A stretch of 64,000 nucleotides of DNA from Paraburkholderia flagellata (GTDB lineage: Bacteria > Pseudomonadota > Gammaproteobacteria > Burkholderiales > Burkholderiaceae), in NCBI RefSeq assembly GCF_021390645.1, contig NZ_JAJEJT010000002.1, positions 1,178,001 through 1,242,000 on the forward strand, read 5' to 3'. Under the pieces are notes generated by a model. That model was not told the origin of the DNA. It did no database searches and saw only the letters and a list, made by a program, of their open reading frames with translations. Of the stretch, positions 1 through 9,038 are shown piece after piece (positions within the stretch are counted from its first letter, which is position 1; each line of letters opens with the position of its first letter). Both the position numbers and the translations under genes were made by a program.

Positions 1-838
1 AGCCCGGCGGCAGAAACACATAACGCACGGCGGTCCAGATGCTCTTCGCCGTCACGACGTCGCGTACGAGCGTCGCCCAGTGTTCGAGTTCGACGACGAA
101 CGGATTGCGCGAGCGCACGGGCGTAACGAGGCCGTAGCGGCACGGTTCATCGGCGCGCTCTTGCACATATGTGCCGAACAGGCGGTCGAAAACGATCAGG
201 ACTCCGCCATAGTTCGCATCGAGGTAATCGACATTCGACGCATGGTGCACGCGATGATTCGACGGCGTATTGAACACGTACTCGAGCCAGCCGAGCTTCG
301 GAATCCACGTGTTGTGCAGCCAGAACTGATAGAGCAGATTCAACGAGAGGATAGCGATCACGACTTCGGGACGCACGCCAAGCCACACGAGCGGCGTGAA
401 GAACATGGCCGGGCCGGTGAGCTTGCCGGTCCACCCCAGCCGGTACGCCGAAGAGAGCGTCAACTGGTTCGGCGAATGGTGCACGGCATGCGTCGCCCAG
501 AAGAAGCGGATGCGGTGCGACGCGCGGTGATACCAGTAATAGCAGAACTCCTGACCGATGAAGACCAGCAGCACGAGCGCAACGGTGTCGATATTCAGCG
601 TAAAGAGGCGGTGCTCCCAGGCGAAGTCGAAGATCGGCGTGGCGAGCGAGAGCGGCAGGAGCGCGAAGAGCTTGCGGCCCGCGAGGTCGGCAAGCGAGAG
701 CCAAACTTCAGACCAATCGAAAGGGGCCTCTCCTTTTGTTGCGCGGCGCTTCCTGAAGGTGAGCACGCATGCCTCGATCAGCGACACGGCAACGACGAAC
801 AGCGTGACATAAAACGCGAGTTTTCCAGTGGTGAGCAT
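1..838 (-). CDS. Fatty acid hydroxylase / sterol desaturase family protein (3' end outside window)
   Basis: Membrane di-iron enzyme of the fatty acid hydroxylase superfamily, which oxygenates lipid or sterol-like substrates; the substrate here is unknown. Translated from ATG at 838, it has hydrophobic segments near residues 7-24, 84-97 and 144-172 and the three histidine clusters of the family: HRASH (H104, H108), HAVHH (H117, H120, H121) and HRVHH (H195, H198, H199). About 279 residues are visible and the stop lies beyond the left edge, so it is partial. A long frame on the opposite strand is judged a shadow because all the histidine boxes lie in this frame. Family assignment is firm; the physiological role is open. 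Confidence 0.85.
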   Translation of the reverse strand, partial: MLTTGKLAFYVTLFVVAVSLIEACVLTFRKRRATKGEAPFDWSEVWLSLADLAGRKLFALLPLSLATPIFDFAWEHRLFTLNIDTVALVLLVFIGQEFCYYWYHRASHRIRFFWATHAVHHSPNQLTLSSAYRLGWTGKLTGPAMFFTPLVWLGVRPEVVIAILSLNLLYQFWLHNTWIPKLGWLEYVFNTPSNHRVHHASNVDYLDANYGGVLIVFDRLFGTYVQERADEPCRYGLVTPVRSRNPFVVELEHWATLVRDVVTAKSIWTAVRYVFLPPG

Positions 839-1171
839 GATGGATCGTGTGCAAAGGGCGCGTCTAGCGCGGTGAAGAAAGACGCGTATTGCACGGGAAA
901 AGCACCTGCAGCGCGTCGGATGAAGGGGACTGTACTGGCGCGCAGAGGGAAAAACCACGCGCAAAGTATGTCGGGATATGTCACGCGCGCGGCGCGCGAA
1001 ACACGCCGACAAGCCCGCCGCGGCGCGTGCGTGGGGTGCCGGCGGCCGGGGCCTCGTGACATGTAACACCGCGACATGGTTTATGACGCGACTTGAGCAG
1101 AGCCCAGCCCTATAGTTCGTTCCGCTGACACGCCACAGCGTGCCCCCCGAAACGAACCGCAAGGACCTCTG
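839..1171. other. Intergenic region between divergent genes
   Basis: A 333-base region between the divergently transcribed hydroxylase gene and the secreted repeat protein. It presumably holds both promoters. I see no convincing hexamer pair, operator palindrome or small gene. An AAGGACC Shine-Dalgarno-like sequence sits just before the ATG at 1172. Confidence 0.5.
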
Positions 1172-2188
1172 ATGAAAACGCTCCCCCTCGTCGTCGCCGC
1201 GATCATCGGCTTCGCCAGCGCCCCCGCCTTCGCCGGCTGGTCCGGCCACGGTACGGCGTACACGCCCCACGGCACGTACAACGGCGCGCACTACGGGTCC
1301 TGCGGCGGCGGCACCTGCTCGCATGCGGGCGGCGTGGCCGGTCCCTGGGGCGGCGTCGCCACCAACAGCGGCTCGGTGACCCGCACCGCGCCCGGGCAGT
1401 TCAGCAACAGCGGCACGGCCTACGGTCCGAACGGCCGCTCGGTCCAGCATTCGGGCGACACGAACTGCGCGAACGGCACCTGCTCGCACACCGGCTCGCT
1501 CGACGGCTCGGATGGCCGCAGCGCGAGCACCTCGGGCAGCGTGACGCGCACGGCGCCGGGCCAGTACTCGTCGACGGGCACGGTCACGACGGGCAACGGC
1601 AACACCTACGGGCACTCGGCGTCCACCTCCTGCGCGGACAGCACGTGCAATCGCTCGGGCACCGTCACCGGCACGCAGGGCGGCAGCGTCTACCACTCGG
1701 GAAGCGCCACGGGCGTCGGCACCGGCGTGGTGACGACGGGCGGCGGCACGACCGTCGTCCACGGCGGCACGGTGACCACGGGCGGCACGACGGTGGTGCA
1801 TGGCAGCACGGTCACGACGGCGGGTGCGACGGTGGCCGTCGTGGGCGCCCCGGCCCCCGCGCCCGTGCCGGTTGTCGTGACGACGCCGCCGCCCAGCACC
1901 ACGGTGTACGTCGCGCCGCCGCCGCCCGCGCCCAAGACGGTCGTTGTGGCGCCGGCGCCCGTACCGCAGACGGTTTATGTCGCGCCCGCCGCACCGAAGA
2001 CCGTCTATGTCGCGCCGCCCGCGCCTCAGCCGGCCGCGCCAAAGGTCGTCTACGTGGCCCCGCCGGCACCCAAGGTCGTCTACGTGGGCCAGCCGCTGCC
2101 GCGCGCCGTGTACATCGCGCCGCGCCCCGCAGTGTGGATTCCCGGCCACTGGATCGGCCGCGTGTGGGTCCCCGCCCACTGGGCCTGA
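1172..2188 (+). CDS. Secreted repeat-rich protein with Pro/Val-rich C-terminal half
   Basis: Function not recognised. A 338-residue exported protein: a clear signal peptide ends at APAFAG near residue 22. The N-terminal half has degenerate repeats built on SVTRTAPGQ(F/Y)S, with paired cysteines in GSCGGGTCSH, NCANGTCSH and SCADSTCN contexts that could form disulphides. A Gly/Thr/Val region with GGTTVVHG repeats (about 185-215) follows, then a Pro-rich stretch repeating (K/Q)TVYVAPP (about 230-310). The C-terminus carries two W-(I/V)-P-x-H-W units, a motif common in small Burkholderia envelope proteins. An AAGGACC ribosome site supports the start. Probably periplasmic or surface located. Confidence 0.75.
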   Translation: MKTLPLVVAAIIGFASAPAFAGWSGHGTAYTPHGTYNGAHYGSCGGGTCSHAGGVAGPWGGVATNSGSVTRTAPGQFSNSGTAYGPNGRSVQHSGDTNCANGTCSHTGSLDGSDGRSASTSGSVTRTAPGQYSSTGTVTTGNGNTYGHSASTSCADSTCNRSGTVTGTQGGSVYHSGSATGVGTGVVTTGGGTTVVHGGTVTTGGTTVVHGSTVTTAGATVAVVGAPAPAPVPVVVTTPPPSTTVYVAPPPPAPKTVVVAPAPVPQTVYVAPAAPKTVYVAPPAPQPAAPKVVYVAPPAPKVVYVGQPLPRAVYIAPRPAVWIPGHWIGRVWVPAHWA

Positions 2189-2302
2189 ATCACCACGGGC
2201 GGCTGCGCATTCGCTTGAGCTGCAGCCGCCGTTCGCTTCACCCGCCTCATTCGCTTTATCAACCGGCCGGCAAGCTACGTCGGCCACCTCACGGAGAACA
2301 CC

Positions 2303-2629
2303 ATGAAGAAGATGATCGCTGCCCTCGTTTTGTGTATCGTTTCAGCAGCGGTTTGCGTGCCGGCATCGGCTCAGGCCTTGCCAGGCAGTTCAGGCGCGAC
2401 GAACAGTGCCACAACCGGCGACGCGCGCGTCGAACGCATGATGGCGCAGTTGCAAGGGCGCTTCGCCGCCGCGAACACAACGCACGACGGCAAGCTCACG
2501 CGCGAACAGGCGCAGGCGGGCATGCCGAGGGTCGCGCAGCACTTCGACGAAATCGACACGCAAAAGGCCGGCTTCGTCACCCTCGCGCAGATCGAGGACT
2601 TCATGCGAGCGCGCGCAGCAGCCCGATGA
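2303..2629 (+). CDS. Exported EF-hand domain protein
   Basis: A 108-residue exported protein with a signal peptide ending near ASAQA (about residue 25). Two EF-hand-like helix-loop-helix segments follow: one around NTTHDGKLTREQ, which keeps the DG-K-(L/I)-T-x-E pattern, and a weaker one around IDTQKAGFVTLAQIEDF. Known family members bind calcium in the periplasm; calcium binding here is inferred, and the second loop lacks some acidic ligands. It ends 16 bases before the response regulator gene on the same strand, so it may be co-transcribed with the two-component system and could be an input or output of it. Confidence 0.75.
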   Translation: MKKMIAALVLCIVSAAVCVPASAQALPGSSGATNSATTGDARVERMMAQLQGRFAAANTTHDGKLTREQAQAGMPRVAQHFDEIDTQKAGFVTLAQIEDFMRARAAAR

Positions 2630-2645
2630 ACGCCGGAGGCGGCAC

Positions 2646-3359
2646 ATGGAGCAGTCAAACAGGATCATCGTGCTCGACGACGAAGCCGAACTGCGCAACA
2701 TGCTGCAGCGCTTTCTCACGAGCCAGGGTTTCGAGGTGCGCGCCGTCGCCGACGGCAAGCGCCTCGACCGCCTGCTCCAGCGCGAGCCCTATGACCTGCT
2801 CGTGCTCGATCTCATGATGGAGCCCGAAGACGGCCTCACGGTCTGCCGCCGCCTGCGCGCCGAAGGACAGACGCTGCCGATCCTCATGCTCACCGCGAAG
2901 GGTGACGCCGCCGACAAGGTGATCGGCCTCGAAACGGGCGCCGACGACTACCTCGCCAAGCCCTTCCTGCCCGACGAACTGGTCGCGCGCATTCGCGCGC
3001 TGCTGCGCCGCCAGAAGATGGCCTCGGGCGAACCCACGGTCACCTCGCAAATGCTGCGCTTCGGCGACTTTCAGTTCGACGTTGGCAAACAAACGCTCTA
3101 CCGCGACGGCGCGGCCGTCGAAGTCCACTCGGCGCAGATGCTGCTGCTTCACGCACTCGGCTCGTCGCCGAATCGCGCCGTGAGCCGCGAGAACCTGCTC
3201 GCCCGCGCGCGCGGGCGCGACCACAACGCGCTCGACCGCAGCGTGGACGTGCAGATCCTGCGCCTGCGCCAGATCGTCGAGGACGATCCCGCCAAGCCGC
3301 GCTTCATCAAGACCGTCTGGGGCATCGGCTACATGCTGGTGGCCGGCGTCGAATCGTAA
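2646..3359 (+). CDS. OmpR-family response regulator
   Basis: DNA-binding response regulator of 237 residues. The receiver domain (about 5-118) has acidic pocket DDE at 11-13, phospho-acceptor D55 in LLVLDLMM, T83 and K105 in the LAKPF motif. A winged-helix OmpR/PhoB output domain (about 135-232) ends in the typical VWGIGYML segment. It precedes the sensor kinase gene, whose ATG overlaps the TAA stop by one base, indicating translational coupling and a cognate pair. The layout and kinase type resemble the OmpR/EnvZ branch; the signal and target genes cannot be read from the sequence. Confidence 0.93.
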   Translation: MEQSNRIIVLDDEAELRNMLQRFLTSQGFEVRAVADGKRLDRLLQREPYDLLVLDLMMEPEDGLTVCRRLRAEGQTLPILMLTAKGDAADKVIGLETGADDYLAKPFLPDELVARIRALLRRQKMASGEPTVTSQMLRFGDFQFDVGKQTLYRDGAAVEVHSAQMLLLHALGSSPNRAVSRENLLARARGRDHNALDRSVDVQILRLRQIVEDDPAKPRFIKTVWGIGYMLVAGVES

Positions 3360-4756
3360 TGCGCTTGCGTCTGCCGCGCTCCCTGCTCTCGCGCAACATC
3401 GCGCTGCTGGTGGCGCTCGTCGCGCTTTCGCAAATCTGCTCGCTCGCCGTGCTTCTGCACTTCGTGCAGCGCCCGCGCATCGAGCGCGCATCGATCATCT
3501 TCGCCGATTACGTGAAGCTGCTCGACACCACGCTCGCGTCCATGCCGCCCGATGAAGGTCGCGCGGCCGCAGCCCGGCTCGAGACGCGCAACATAGCGCC
3601 ACCTCAAGCGCCTGCCGATATGCATCCGAGCCTCGCAGACTTTTTCCGCACCTGGCAGCGCGATGTGTTCGTCGAAGCGCTGCAACGCCATCTGCCGTCC
3701 GGCCTGCTGGTGCGCTGGGAAGCGAACCAGGACGAAGCCGGACCCGCGACGGATGGCGAAGCCGCGCAGGAACGTCTGTGGATACGCCTTCACGCGGCGG
3801 GCGAACCGGTATGGGTGGCACTTCCCATGACGGCAGACGCGCGCGCGAGCGGCATCACCACGGCGTTGATCCTCTCCGCCGCGCTCGCGCTGCTCGCGGT
3901 GCTCACGGGCTACCTGTTGCAGCGACACATCAACCAGCCGCTGCGCAAGCTCGCGCGCGCGGCGCGGCGCGTGAGCGCTGGCGAAACGCCGCCGCCGCTG
4001 CCGACCAACGGCCCGACCGAAATCGCGCAAGTCAGCCTCGCCTTCAATCAGATGACCGAAGCGTTGAAGCAGGCCGAGGCCACGCGCGCGCTGATGCTGG
4101 CCGGCGTGTCGCACGACATCCGCACGCCGCTCACGAAACTGCGCCTCGCAATCGCGATGGCCTTGCCGCGCGGCAGCAACGATGCGCTCGTAGCCTCGTC
4201 CGAGAGTTATCTGGACCAGATCGACACGATCCTCCAGCAGTTCATGGACTACGCGGGCAGCGGCGAGCGCGAAACTCCCCAAACGGGCGACCTCAACGCG
4301 CTCGCTGGGCAGCTCGTTGCCGACTTCGCGGGGCTCGGCCATGAGTTCGATTTCGACGAAGGCGAGCTGCCGATGTTCGCGTTCCGGCCCATCGCCGTTA
4401 TGCGTCTGCTGATGAATCTCATGCAGAACGCTGTGAACTACGGGCGTACAGGTCTGACGATTCGCACCTGGCGCGACGGCGACACCGCCTGCGTGATCGT
4501 TGCCGATCGCGGCAACGGCATCCGCGCCGAAGAGCTGGAGCGCCTCAAATCCCCCTTCAGCCGCGGCGCGAACGCCCGCACGCATTCGGGCGGGTCGGGC
4601 CTGGGCCTTGCCATCGTCGATCGGATCGCGCGGCTGCACGGCGGCTCGCTCACCTTCCGCGACCGCGAAGGCGGCGGCCTCGAAGCGGTCGTGCGCCTGC
4701 CGCTGAACCGTCCCTCAGCAGGCCAGAACGGCGCGCCGCACACCGCGCGTGCATGA
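3359..4756 (+). CDS. EnvZ-like sensor histidine kinase
   Basis: Membrane sensor kinase of 465 residues, partner of the preceding response regulator (stop/start overlap of one base). Transmembrane helices lie at about 14-36 and 166-186 and enclose a periplasmic sensor domain of about 130 residues. A HAMP segment (about 188-240) leads to the H-box SHDIRTPLTKLRLA with phospho-accepting H252. The ATP-binding domain shows N-box NLMQNAVNYG, G1 motif DRGNGI and G2 motif GGSGLGLAI. The short periplasmic domain and H-box resemble EnvZ. All catalytic motifs are present, so it should be active. The stimulus is unknown. Confidence 0.92.
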   Translation: MRLRLPRSLLSRNIALLVALVALSQICSLAVLLHFVQRPRIERASIIFADYVKLLDTTLASMPPDEGRAAAARLETRNIAPPQAPADMHPSLADFFRTWQRDVFVEALQRHLPSGLLVRWEANQDEAGPATDGEAAQERLWIRLHAAGEPVWVALPMTADARASGITTALILSAALALLAVLTGYLLQRHINQPLRKLARAARRVSAGETPPPLPTNGPTEIAQVSLAFNQMTEALKQAEATRALMLAGVSHDIRTPLTKLRLAIAMALPRGSNDALVASSESYLDQIDTILQQFMDYAGSGERETPQTGDLNALAGQLVADFAGLGHEFDFDEGELPMFAFRPIAVMRLLMNLMQNAVNYGRTGLTIRTWRDGDTACVIVADRGNGIRAEELERLKSPFSRGANARTHSGGSGLGLAIVDRIARLHGGSLTFRDREGGGLEAVVRLPLNRPSAGQNGAPHTARA

Positions 4757-4944
4757 CATGACTCGACATAATTTGCGCGTGGATTTCGCGCGCCCTACCC
4801 CCCATACTTGCGCCTGAGCCTGAGCAACGGAACGAAGCAAACCGCAGCCCAGACGCCGAAGCACCAAGGTCGATAGTTCGCCATCCTGAATGATTTGCGA
4901 GTATCGGCAGACACGAGACACTCTTTCAGGCAAAGGACATCGAC

Positions 4945-5712
4945 ATGCAATCGCTCATCAACTTCCTCGTCAACAAGGCCAAGCGCGTCGCGGGCGCCAC
5001 GTTCCTCGCGGGCGCGCTCTTCGCGAGCGGCTGCGCATCGGCCGCGCCTGTCGTGCAAACGAACGGGCCGCTTCCGCAACTGCACGCAGACGTCGTCTAC
5101 GTCTACACGTTCGACGCCGCCGCCGACCAGGTGCAGCTGGACAGCACCGGCATGCTGCACAAGCTCAAGACGATGGCGAGCGGCGAGTCGTCGGCGCAGC
5201 AGCAACAGCAGGCCGCGCTGCAAACGCGCGAGCATCTCGCCGATCAACTCGTGAGTGAACTCCAGAAAATGGGTCTGCCCGCCGTGCGCATGGACGGTCC
5301 CGCGCCCGCCGGACGCAACGCGCTGATCGTCGAAGGCCGCATCGACACGATGGGCGCGGGCAGTAGCCGCCGCCGCATGCTGATCGGTCTCGGTGCGGGC
5401 AAGAGCGAAGTGGGCGCGACGATCGCCGTGCTGTTCCAGCCGGCCAATGGCGGCGAGCCGCAACCGCTCCTGAGCTTCCAGACGAAGGCGGACAGCGGCC
5501 ATATGCCCGGCATGGCCGAAACGGCGGGCGTGGGCGCGGCGGCCGGCCATGTCGCAACGGCGGCCGTGGTGGGCGGTGGTCTGCACGGCGCATCGGAGGC
5601 AAAGCGCGACACGCTCTCGTCGGATGCCGGCAAACTGGCTCGCTCGATCGCGAAAGAAGTCGCGCAGATCAGCACGCAGAACGGCTGGATGGCAATGGCA
5701 ACGAAGAGCTAA
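4945..5712 (+). CDS. DUF4410-type lipoprotein
   Basis: Predicted lipoprotein of 255 residues. The N-terminus has a hydrophobic segment and lipobox-like FASGCAS with the candidate lipidated cysteine at residue 30. The rest resembles DUF4410 proteins, whose function is unknown: a YVYTF strand near residue 52, a central LIVEGRIDTMGAGS segment and a Gly/Ala-rich stretch before the C-terminal helix. Residues 79-95 are Gln/Ala-rich. It is monocistronic, with a rho-independent terminator 51 bases after the stop. The lipoprotein call is good; the family call is moderate. Confidence 0.75.
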   Translation: MQSLINFLVNKAKRVAGATFLAGALFASGCASAAPVVQTNGPLPQLHADVVYVYTFDAAADQVQLDSTGMLHKLKTMASGESSAQQQQQAALQTREHLADQLVSELQKMGLPAVRMDGPAPAGRNALIVEGRIDTMGAGSSRRRMLIGLGAGKSEVGATIAVLFQPANGGEPQPLLSFQTKADSGHMPGMAETAGVGAAAGHVATAAVVGGGLHGASEAKRDTLSSDAGKLARSIAKEVAQISTQNGWMAMATKS

Positions 5713-5762
5713 TACGGGGGAAGCACGCTGGGCAGCGCAGCGCGAGGGGCTCATGCCCCTTC

Positions 5763-5794
5763 CGGCGACGGTTCGATAACCGCCGCCGTTTTTT
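5763..5794 (+). terminator. Rho-independent terminator after the DUF4410 lipoprotein gene
   Basis: An 11-base stem (5763-5773 with 5778-5788, one A-C mismatch) closes a CGAT loop and is followed by six T residues at 5789-5794. It lies 51 bases after the lipoprotein stop and separates it from the convergent hpnR-like gene. Confidence 0.8.
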
Positions 5795-5911
5795 GTTTAC
5801 TGGAAAGAACGGCAGCCGCTCGAAAAACGCGTCGCAGCGGCTCTTGAACGCGAACAGCGCGGGCAGACGCTGCGTGCCGAGATGCTGGATCAAGAGGCAG
5901 GCCAAAAAAAC

Positions 5912-7456
5912 TCACCCAAGCCCCATGCGCGTCTCGTCGACGAACTTCTCCGTGTCGTCGTCGATCTTGCGGCCCTTGCGGCCGGTGGGGCCATGAATGT
6001 AGACGGTCTTCATATCGACCTGCGCCGCGCCGCTCATACCGGGCGGCGGCGTCATCTCGTAGTGGACTTCGCGTGCATGATCGGCCAACTGCAGGCGCGG
6101 ATCGAACACCGAGTTGAAGCGCCACAGCATGCGCACGAAATTGGTCTGGCCGCGCAACAGCAGATGCGTGGCCTGCCCGGCCGCGCCGCGCAGCGCAGTC
6201 CAGCCCATGTGCTTGCGATTGAGCACCTGCTGCGTTTTCACGAGTTCCGCGTAGAACTCGGGAAGCGGGAGCTTCGTCGGCACCACGGCGTGCTGGATGT
6301 CGTAGAGCCGGTAGTCGAGGCTCATGAGGCGCCGCGCCTCGCGCTGCCAGTTCTCCGTGCCCGGATACGGCGTATTCACGCTGATGTTGACGATCTCTGG
6401 AATCTCCAGGCACCACTTGCGGATCGTCTCGAAGCGTTCGCGGTCCCACTCCGGATCGGCAATCAGGTTGATCGCGACGGTAATCCCCAACGAACGCGCG
6501 AACTCGAGCGCCTCGAAGTTCCGGTCGAGGCTGATGCGTTTGCGAAACGCCTTGAGCCCCTCCTCGTCGATCGCCTCCAGACCAAGGAACATGTACTTCA
6601 GCCCAATGGACTCCCACAGGCGGAACACGTCCTTGTTGCGCAGAAGCACGTCTCCACGCGTTTCCAGGTAGTAGCGCTTGTTGATGCCACGCCGCTTGAT
6701 CGCCTCGCCGATCGCCATGCCGTGTTCGGCATGCACGAACGCCACATCGTCGACGATGAACACGCCCGGTTCGCGCAGCGAGGCCAGTTCGTCCACGACG
6801 ACTTCGGGGCTGCGCGTGCGATAGCTGCGTCCGTAGAACGTCCACGCGCTGCAGAACGTGCAGTCCCACGGGCAGCCACGCGCGAATTCGATGGAGGCGC
6901 ACGGATCGAGCGTGCCGATGAAGTACTTGCGGCGATGGCGCAGCAGGTCGCGCGCGGGCCGCACAGGATCGAGATTCTCGACGAAGCGTGGCGACGGCCC
7001 CGAGCCATGGTGCGTCAAGACGCCGGGCACGGCGAGCAGATCCGCGCCGTGCGACACCGCTTCGAGTAGTTCGTTCACCGAAGCTTCGCCTTCGCCGCGC
7101 AGCACGCAGTCGATCGCGCCTTCGGCATGGCGCAGCAGATCGTGCGCGGTGAATGACACGCTGTGCCCGCCCACGAACACGAAGCACGAGGGCAGCGCAG
7201 CCTTCACGGCCTTCGAAAGGTCGATGATCTCAGGAATGTTGGCCAGATAGTTGCCCGAAAAGCAGAGCGCTTCGGGCTTCCAGTTGCGCACCATGCGCAT
7301 GAGGTCGCGGTGCGTCTCGACCTGCAGATCGAGAAGCCGCACGTCGTGGCCGGCGTCGCGCGCCGTGCCGGCCACGGATTCGAGACCCAGCGGCTCGAGC
7401 CGCAGGAACACGCGCGTGTACATCAGTCCGCTCGGGTGGACTGCAAGCAATTTCAT
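5912..7456 (-). CDS. hpnR: B12-binding radical SAM protein, probable hopanoid C-3 methylase
   Basis: A 514-residue cytoplasmic enzyme. The N-terminal cobalamin-binding Rossmann domain (about 1-150) opens with MKLLAVHPSGLMYTRVF and has VFVGGHS. The radical SAM core carries CPWDCTFC (C195, C199, C202), ligands for the 4Fe-4S cluster that splits S-adenosylmethionine. HpnR of this architecture adds the C-3 methyl group to hopanoids, and Burkholderia are among the genera known to carry it. The N-terminal FLRLEPLGLE segment and length fit my memory of HpnR, but no alignment was run. No squalene/hopanoid genes flank it here. The radical SAM/B12 assignment is near certain; the substrate is less so. 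Confidence 0.75.
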   Translation of the reverse strand: MKLLAVHPSGLMYTRVFLRLEPLGLESVAGTARDAGHDVRLLDLQVETHRDLMRMVRNWKPEALCFSGNYLANIPEIIDLSKAVKAALPSCFVFVGGHSVSFTAHDLLRHAEGAIDCVLRGEGEASVNELLEAVSHGADLLAVPGVLTHHGSGPSPRFVENLDPVRPARDLLRHRRKYFIGTLDPCASIEFARGCPWDCTFCSAWTFYGRSYRTRSPEVVVDELASLREPGVFIVDDVAFVHAEHGMAIGEAIKRRGINKRYYLETRGDVLLRNKDVFRLWESIGLKYMFLGLEAIDEEGLKAFRKRISLDRNFEALEFARSLGITVAINLIADPEWDRERFETIRKWCLEIPEIVNISVNTPYPGTENWQREARRLMSLDYRLYDIQHAVVPTKLPLPEFYAELVKTQQVLNRKHMGWTALRGAAGQATHLLLRGQTNFVRMLWRFNSVFDPRLQLADHAREVHYEMTPPPGMSGAAQVDMKTVYIHGPTGRKGRKIDDDTEKFVDETRMGLG

Positions 7457-7547
7457 GAAGCCTCCTGGCGAAAGGCCGCTGCATCGCGAGAGTCTACGCG
7501 CGTTGGCGGATCGTTGCCCAGCGGCGTGTCTCGCGCGGGAACAACGT

Positions 7548-9038
7548 TCAGAAACTGCCGAACAGCGTCCCGAGCACGATCACCACGGCGAGCGCGATGA
7601 GCGCGCCGACGATGCTCACCACTACGAGGTCGCGGTAGCTTTCGCGATGCGTCGAACCGCACACGGCCAACAGCGTCACCACGGCGCCGTTGTGCGGCAG
7701 GCTGTCGAGCGTGCCCGACGACATCACGGCCACGCGGTGCAGCAAAGCCGGATTGATGCCGTGCTGGGCGGCGAGCTGCATGTAGGTGCCGCCGAGCGCG
7801 TCGAGCGCGATGGTCAACCCGCCCGAGGCAGAGCCCGTGAGCCCGGCGAGCAGGTTCGTGGCCACGGCGAGCGAAACGAGCGGGCCACCACCGATGCCGA
7901 GCACCCAGTCGCGCACGGCTTCGAACGCGGGCAAGGCGGCAATCACGGCGCCGTAGCCCACGAGGCTGCCCACGCTCAGCACCGGCAGCACCGACGCGTT
8001 CGCGCCCGCATCGACGCTCTCGCGCAGCGCACCGAGCCGCCCGCGATTCAACGCCACCAGCACGATAATGCCGAGCGCGAGCGCAACCGAAACACCCCAC
8101 ACCCCCGCCACCGCCGAAAGCGTGGTCGAGCCCCAGCGCGGTTCGGCCAGGTAGGACGCGTCGATGCGCGGAAACACCACGACGTTCATCACGAAGTTCA
8201 TCGCCACGACGACCACGAGCGGCGCGAGCGCGACGAAGGGCGACGGCGGCCCGGCATGGTCCGATGCCGCTGCGCCATTGCCGATTTCGGCAGGGTCGAA
8301 GGCTTGCGCGAGGCTCGCGCGCTCGCGCACGAGCGAGGACTTGCCACGATCTTCGTCGTCGGCGCCGCCGTCGTCTGGCTCGACGAAGCCCTCGCCGTTG
8401 CGCCGCGCCGCTGTCGCCGCGCGCCCGAGCCACCAGAGGCCGAAGCCCGCCATCACGAGGCTCGCGATCACGCCGAGTCCCGGCGCCGCGAACGGCGTCG
8501 TACCGAAAAACGGCATGGGAATAGCGTTTTGCAGCGCGGGCGTGCCGGGCAGCGCCGACATCGTGAAGGTCGCCGTGCCGAGCATGATCGCGGCGGGCAT
8601 CAGGCGGCGCGGAATATCGGCGGAGCGAAAGAGCGCCTGCGCCATGGGCGCGAGCACGAAGAACGCGACGAAGAGGCTCACGCCGCCATAAGTGACGAGC
8701 GCGCCGCCCAGCACCACGGCCACGAGTGCGTGACGCGTGCCGAGCTTGTCGATCATGAGGCGCGCCACGGCATCCACCGAGCCGCTGTCCTCCATCAGCT
8801 TGCCGAACAGCGAGCCGAGCAAAAAGAGCGGAAAAAACTGGGCGAGAAAGCGGCCCGTGCTCGACATGAAAGTTTGCGTCCAGTGCGCGAGCACCGGCTC
8901 GCCGGAAATGAGCGCGGCCAGCATGGCGCACAGCGGCGCAAGCAGCAGCACGCTCCAGCCGCGATACGCGAGCCAGATCAACAGCGAGAGGCTCGCGAGC
9001 ATGCCCGCGAGGCCGATGACAAGCGTGCCCGCGCTCAT
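7548..9038 (-). CDS. GntP-family permease
   Basis: Inner-membrane transporter of 496 residues with about 12 predicted hydrophobic segments, resembling the GntP gluconate/hydroxy-acid:H+ symporter family. Visible family-like stretches are TMSALPGTPALQNAIP (about 157-172) and GLTGSASGGLTIALDALG (near 395). A hydrophilic acidic loop (about 215-260, including DDGGADDEDRGK) splits the two halves. Its ATG overlaps the stop of the upstream patatin gene by four bases, so the two are translationally coupled. In related bacteria this pair often sits with 3-hydroxybutyrate metabolism genes, suggesting a 3-hydroxybutyrate or similar substrate; that is inference. Confidence 0.85.
   Translation of the reverse strand: MSAGTLVIGLAGMLASLSLLIWLAYRGWSVLLLAPLCAMLAALISGEPVLAHWTQTFMSSTGRFLAQFFPLFLLGSLFGKLMEDSGSVDAVARLMIDKLGTRHALVAVVLGGALVTYGGVSLFVAFFVLAPMAQALFRSADIPRRLMPAAIMLGTATFTMSALPGTPALQNAIPMPFFGTTPFAAPGLGVIASLVMAGFGLWWLGRAATAARRNGEGFVEPDDGGADDEDRGKSSLVRERASLAQAFDPAEIGNGAAASDHAGPPSPFVALAPLVVVVAMNFVMNVVVFPRIDASYLAEPRWGSTTLSAVAGVWGVSVALALGIIVLVALNRGRLGALRESVDAGANASVLPVLSVGSLVGYGAVIAALPAFEAVRDWVLGIGGGPLVSLAVATNLLAGLTGSASGGLTIALDALGGTYMQLAAQHGINPALLHRVAVMSSGTLDSLPHNGAVVTLLAVCGSTHRESYRDLVVVSIVGALIALAVVIVLGTLFGSF

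Noticed and set aside
80..1066. Long plus-strand open frame at the left edge
   Set aside because: It is antisense to the hydroxylase with its histidine boxes, has Arg/Glu-rich low-information composition and no family features; a GC-skew shadow.
1645..2817. 390-codon plus frame across the end of the repeat protein and the EF-hand gene
   Set aside because: Arg/Gly/His-rich shadow of the real genes in another frame, spanning their stop and start sites.
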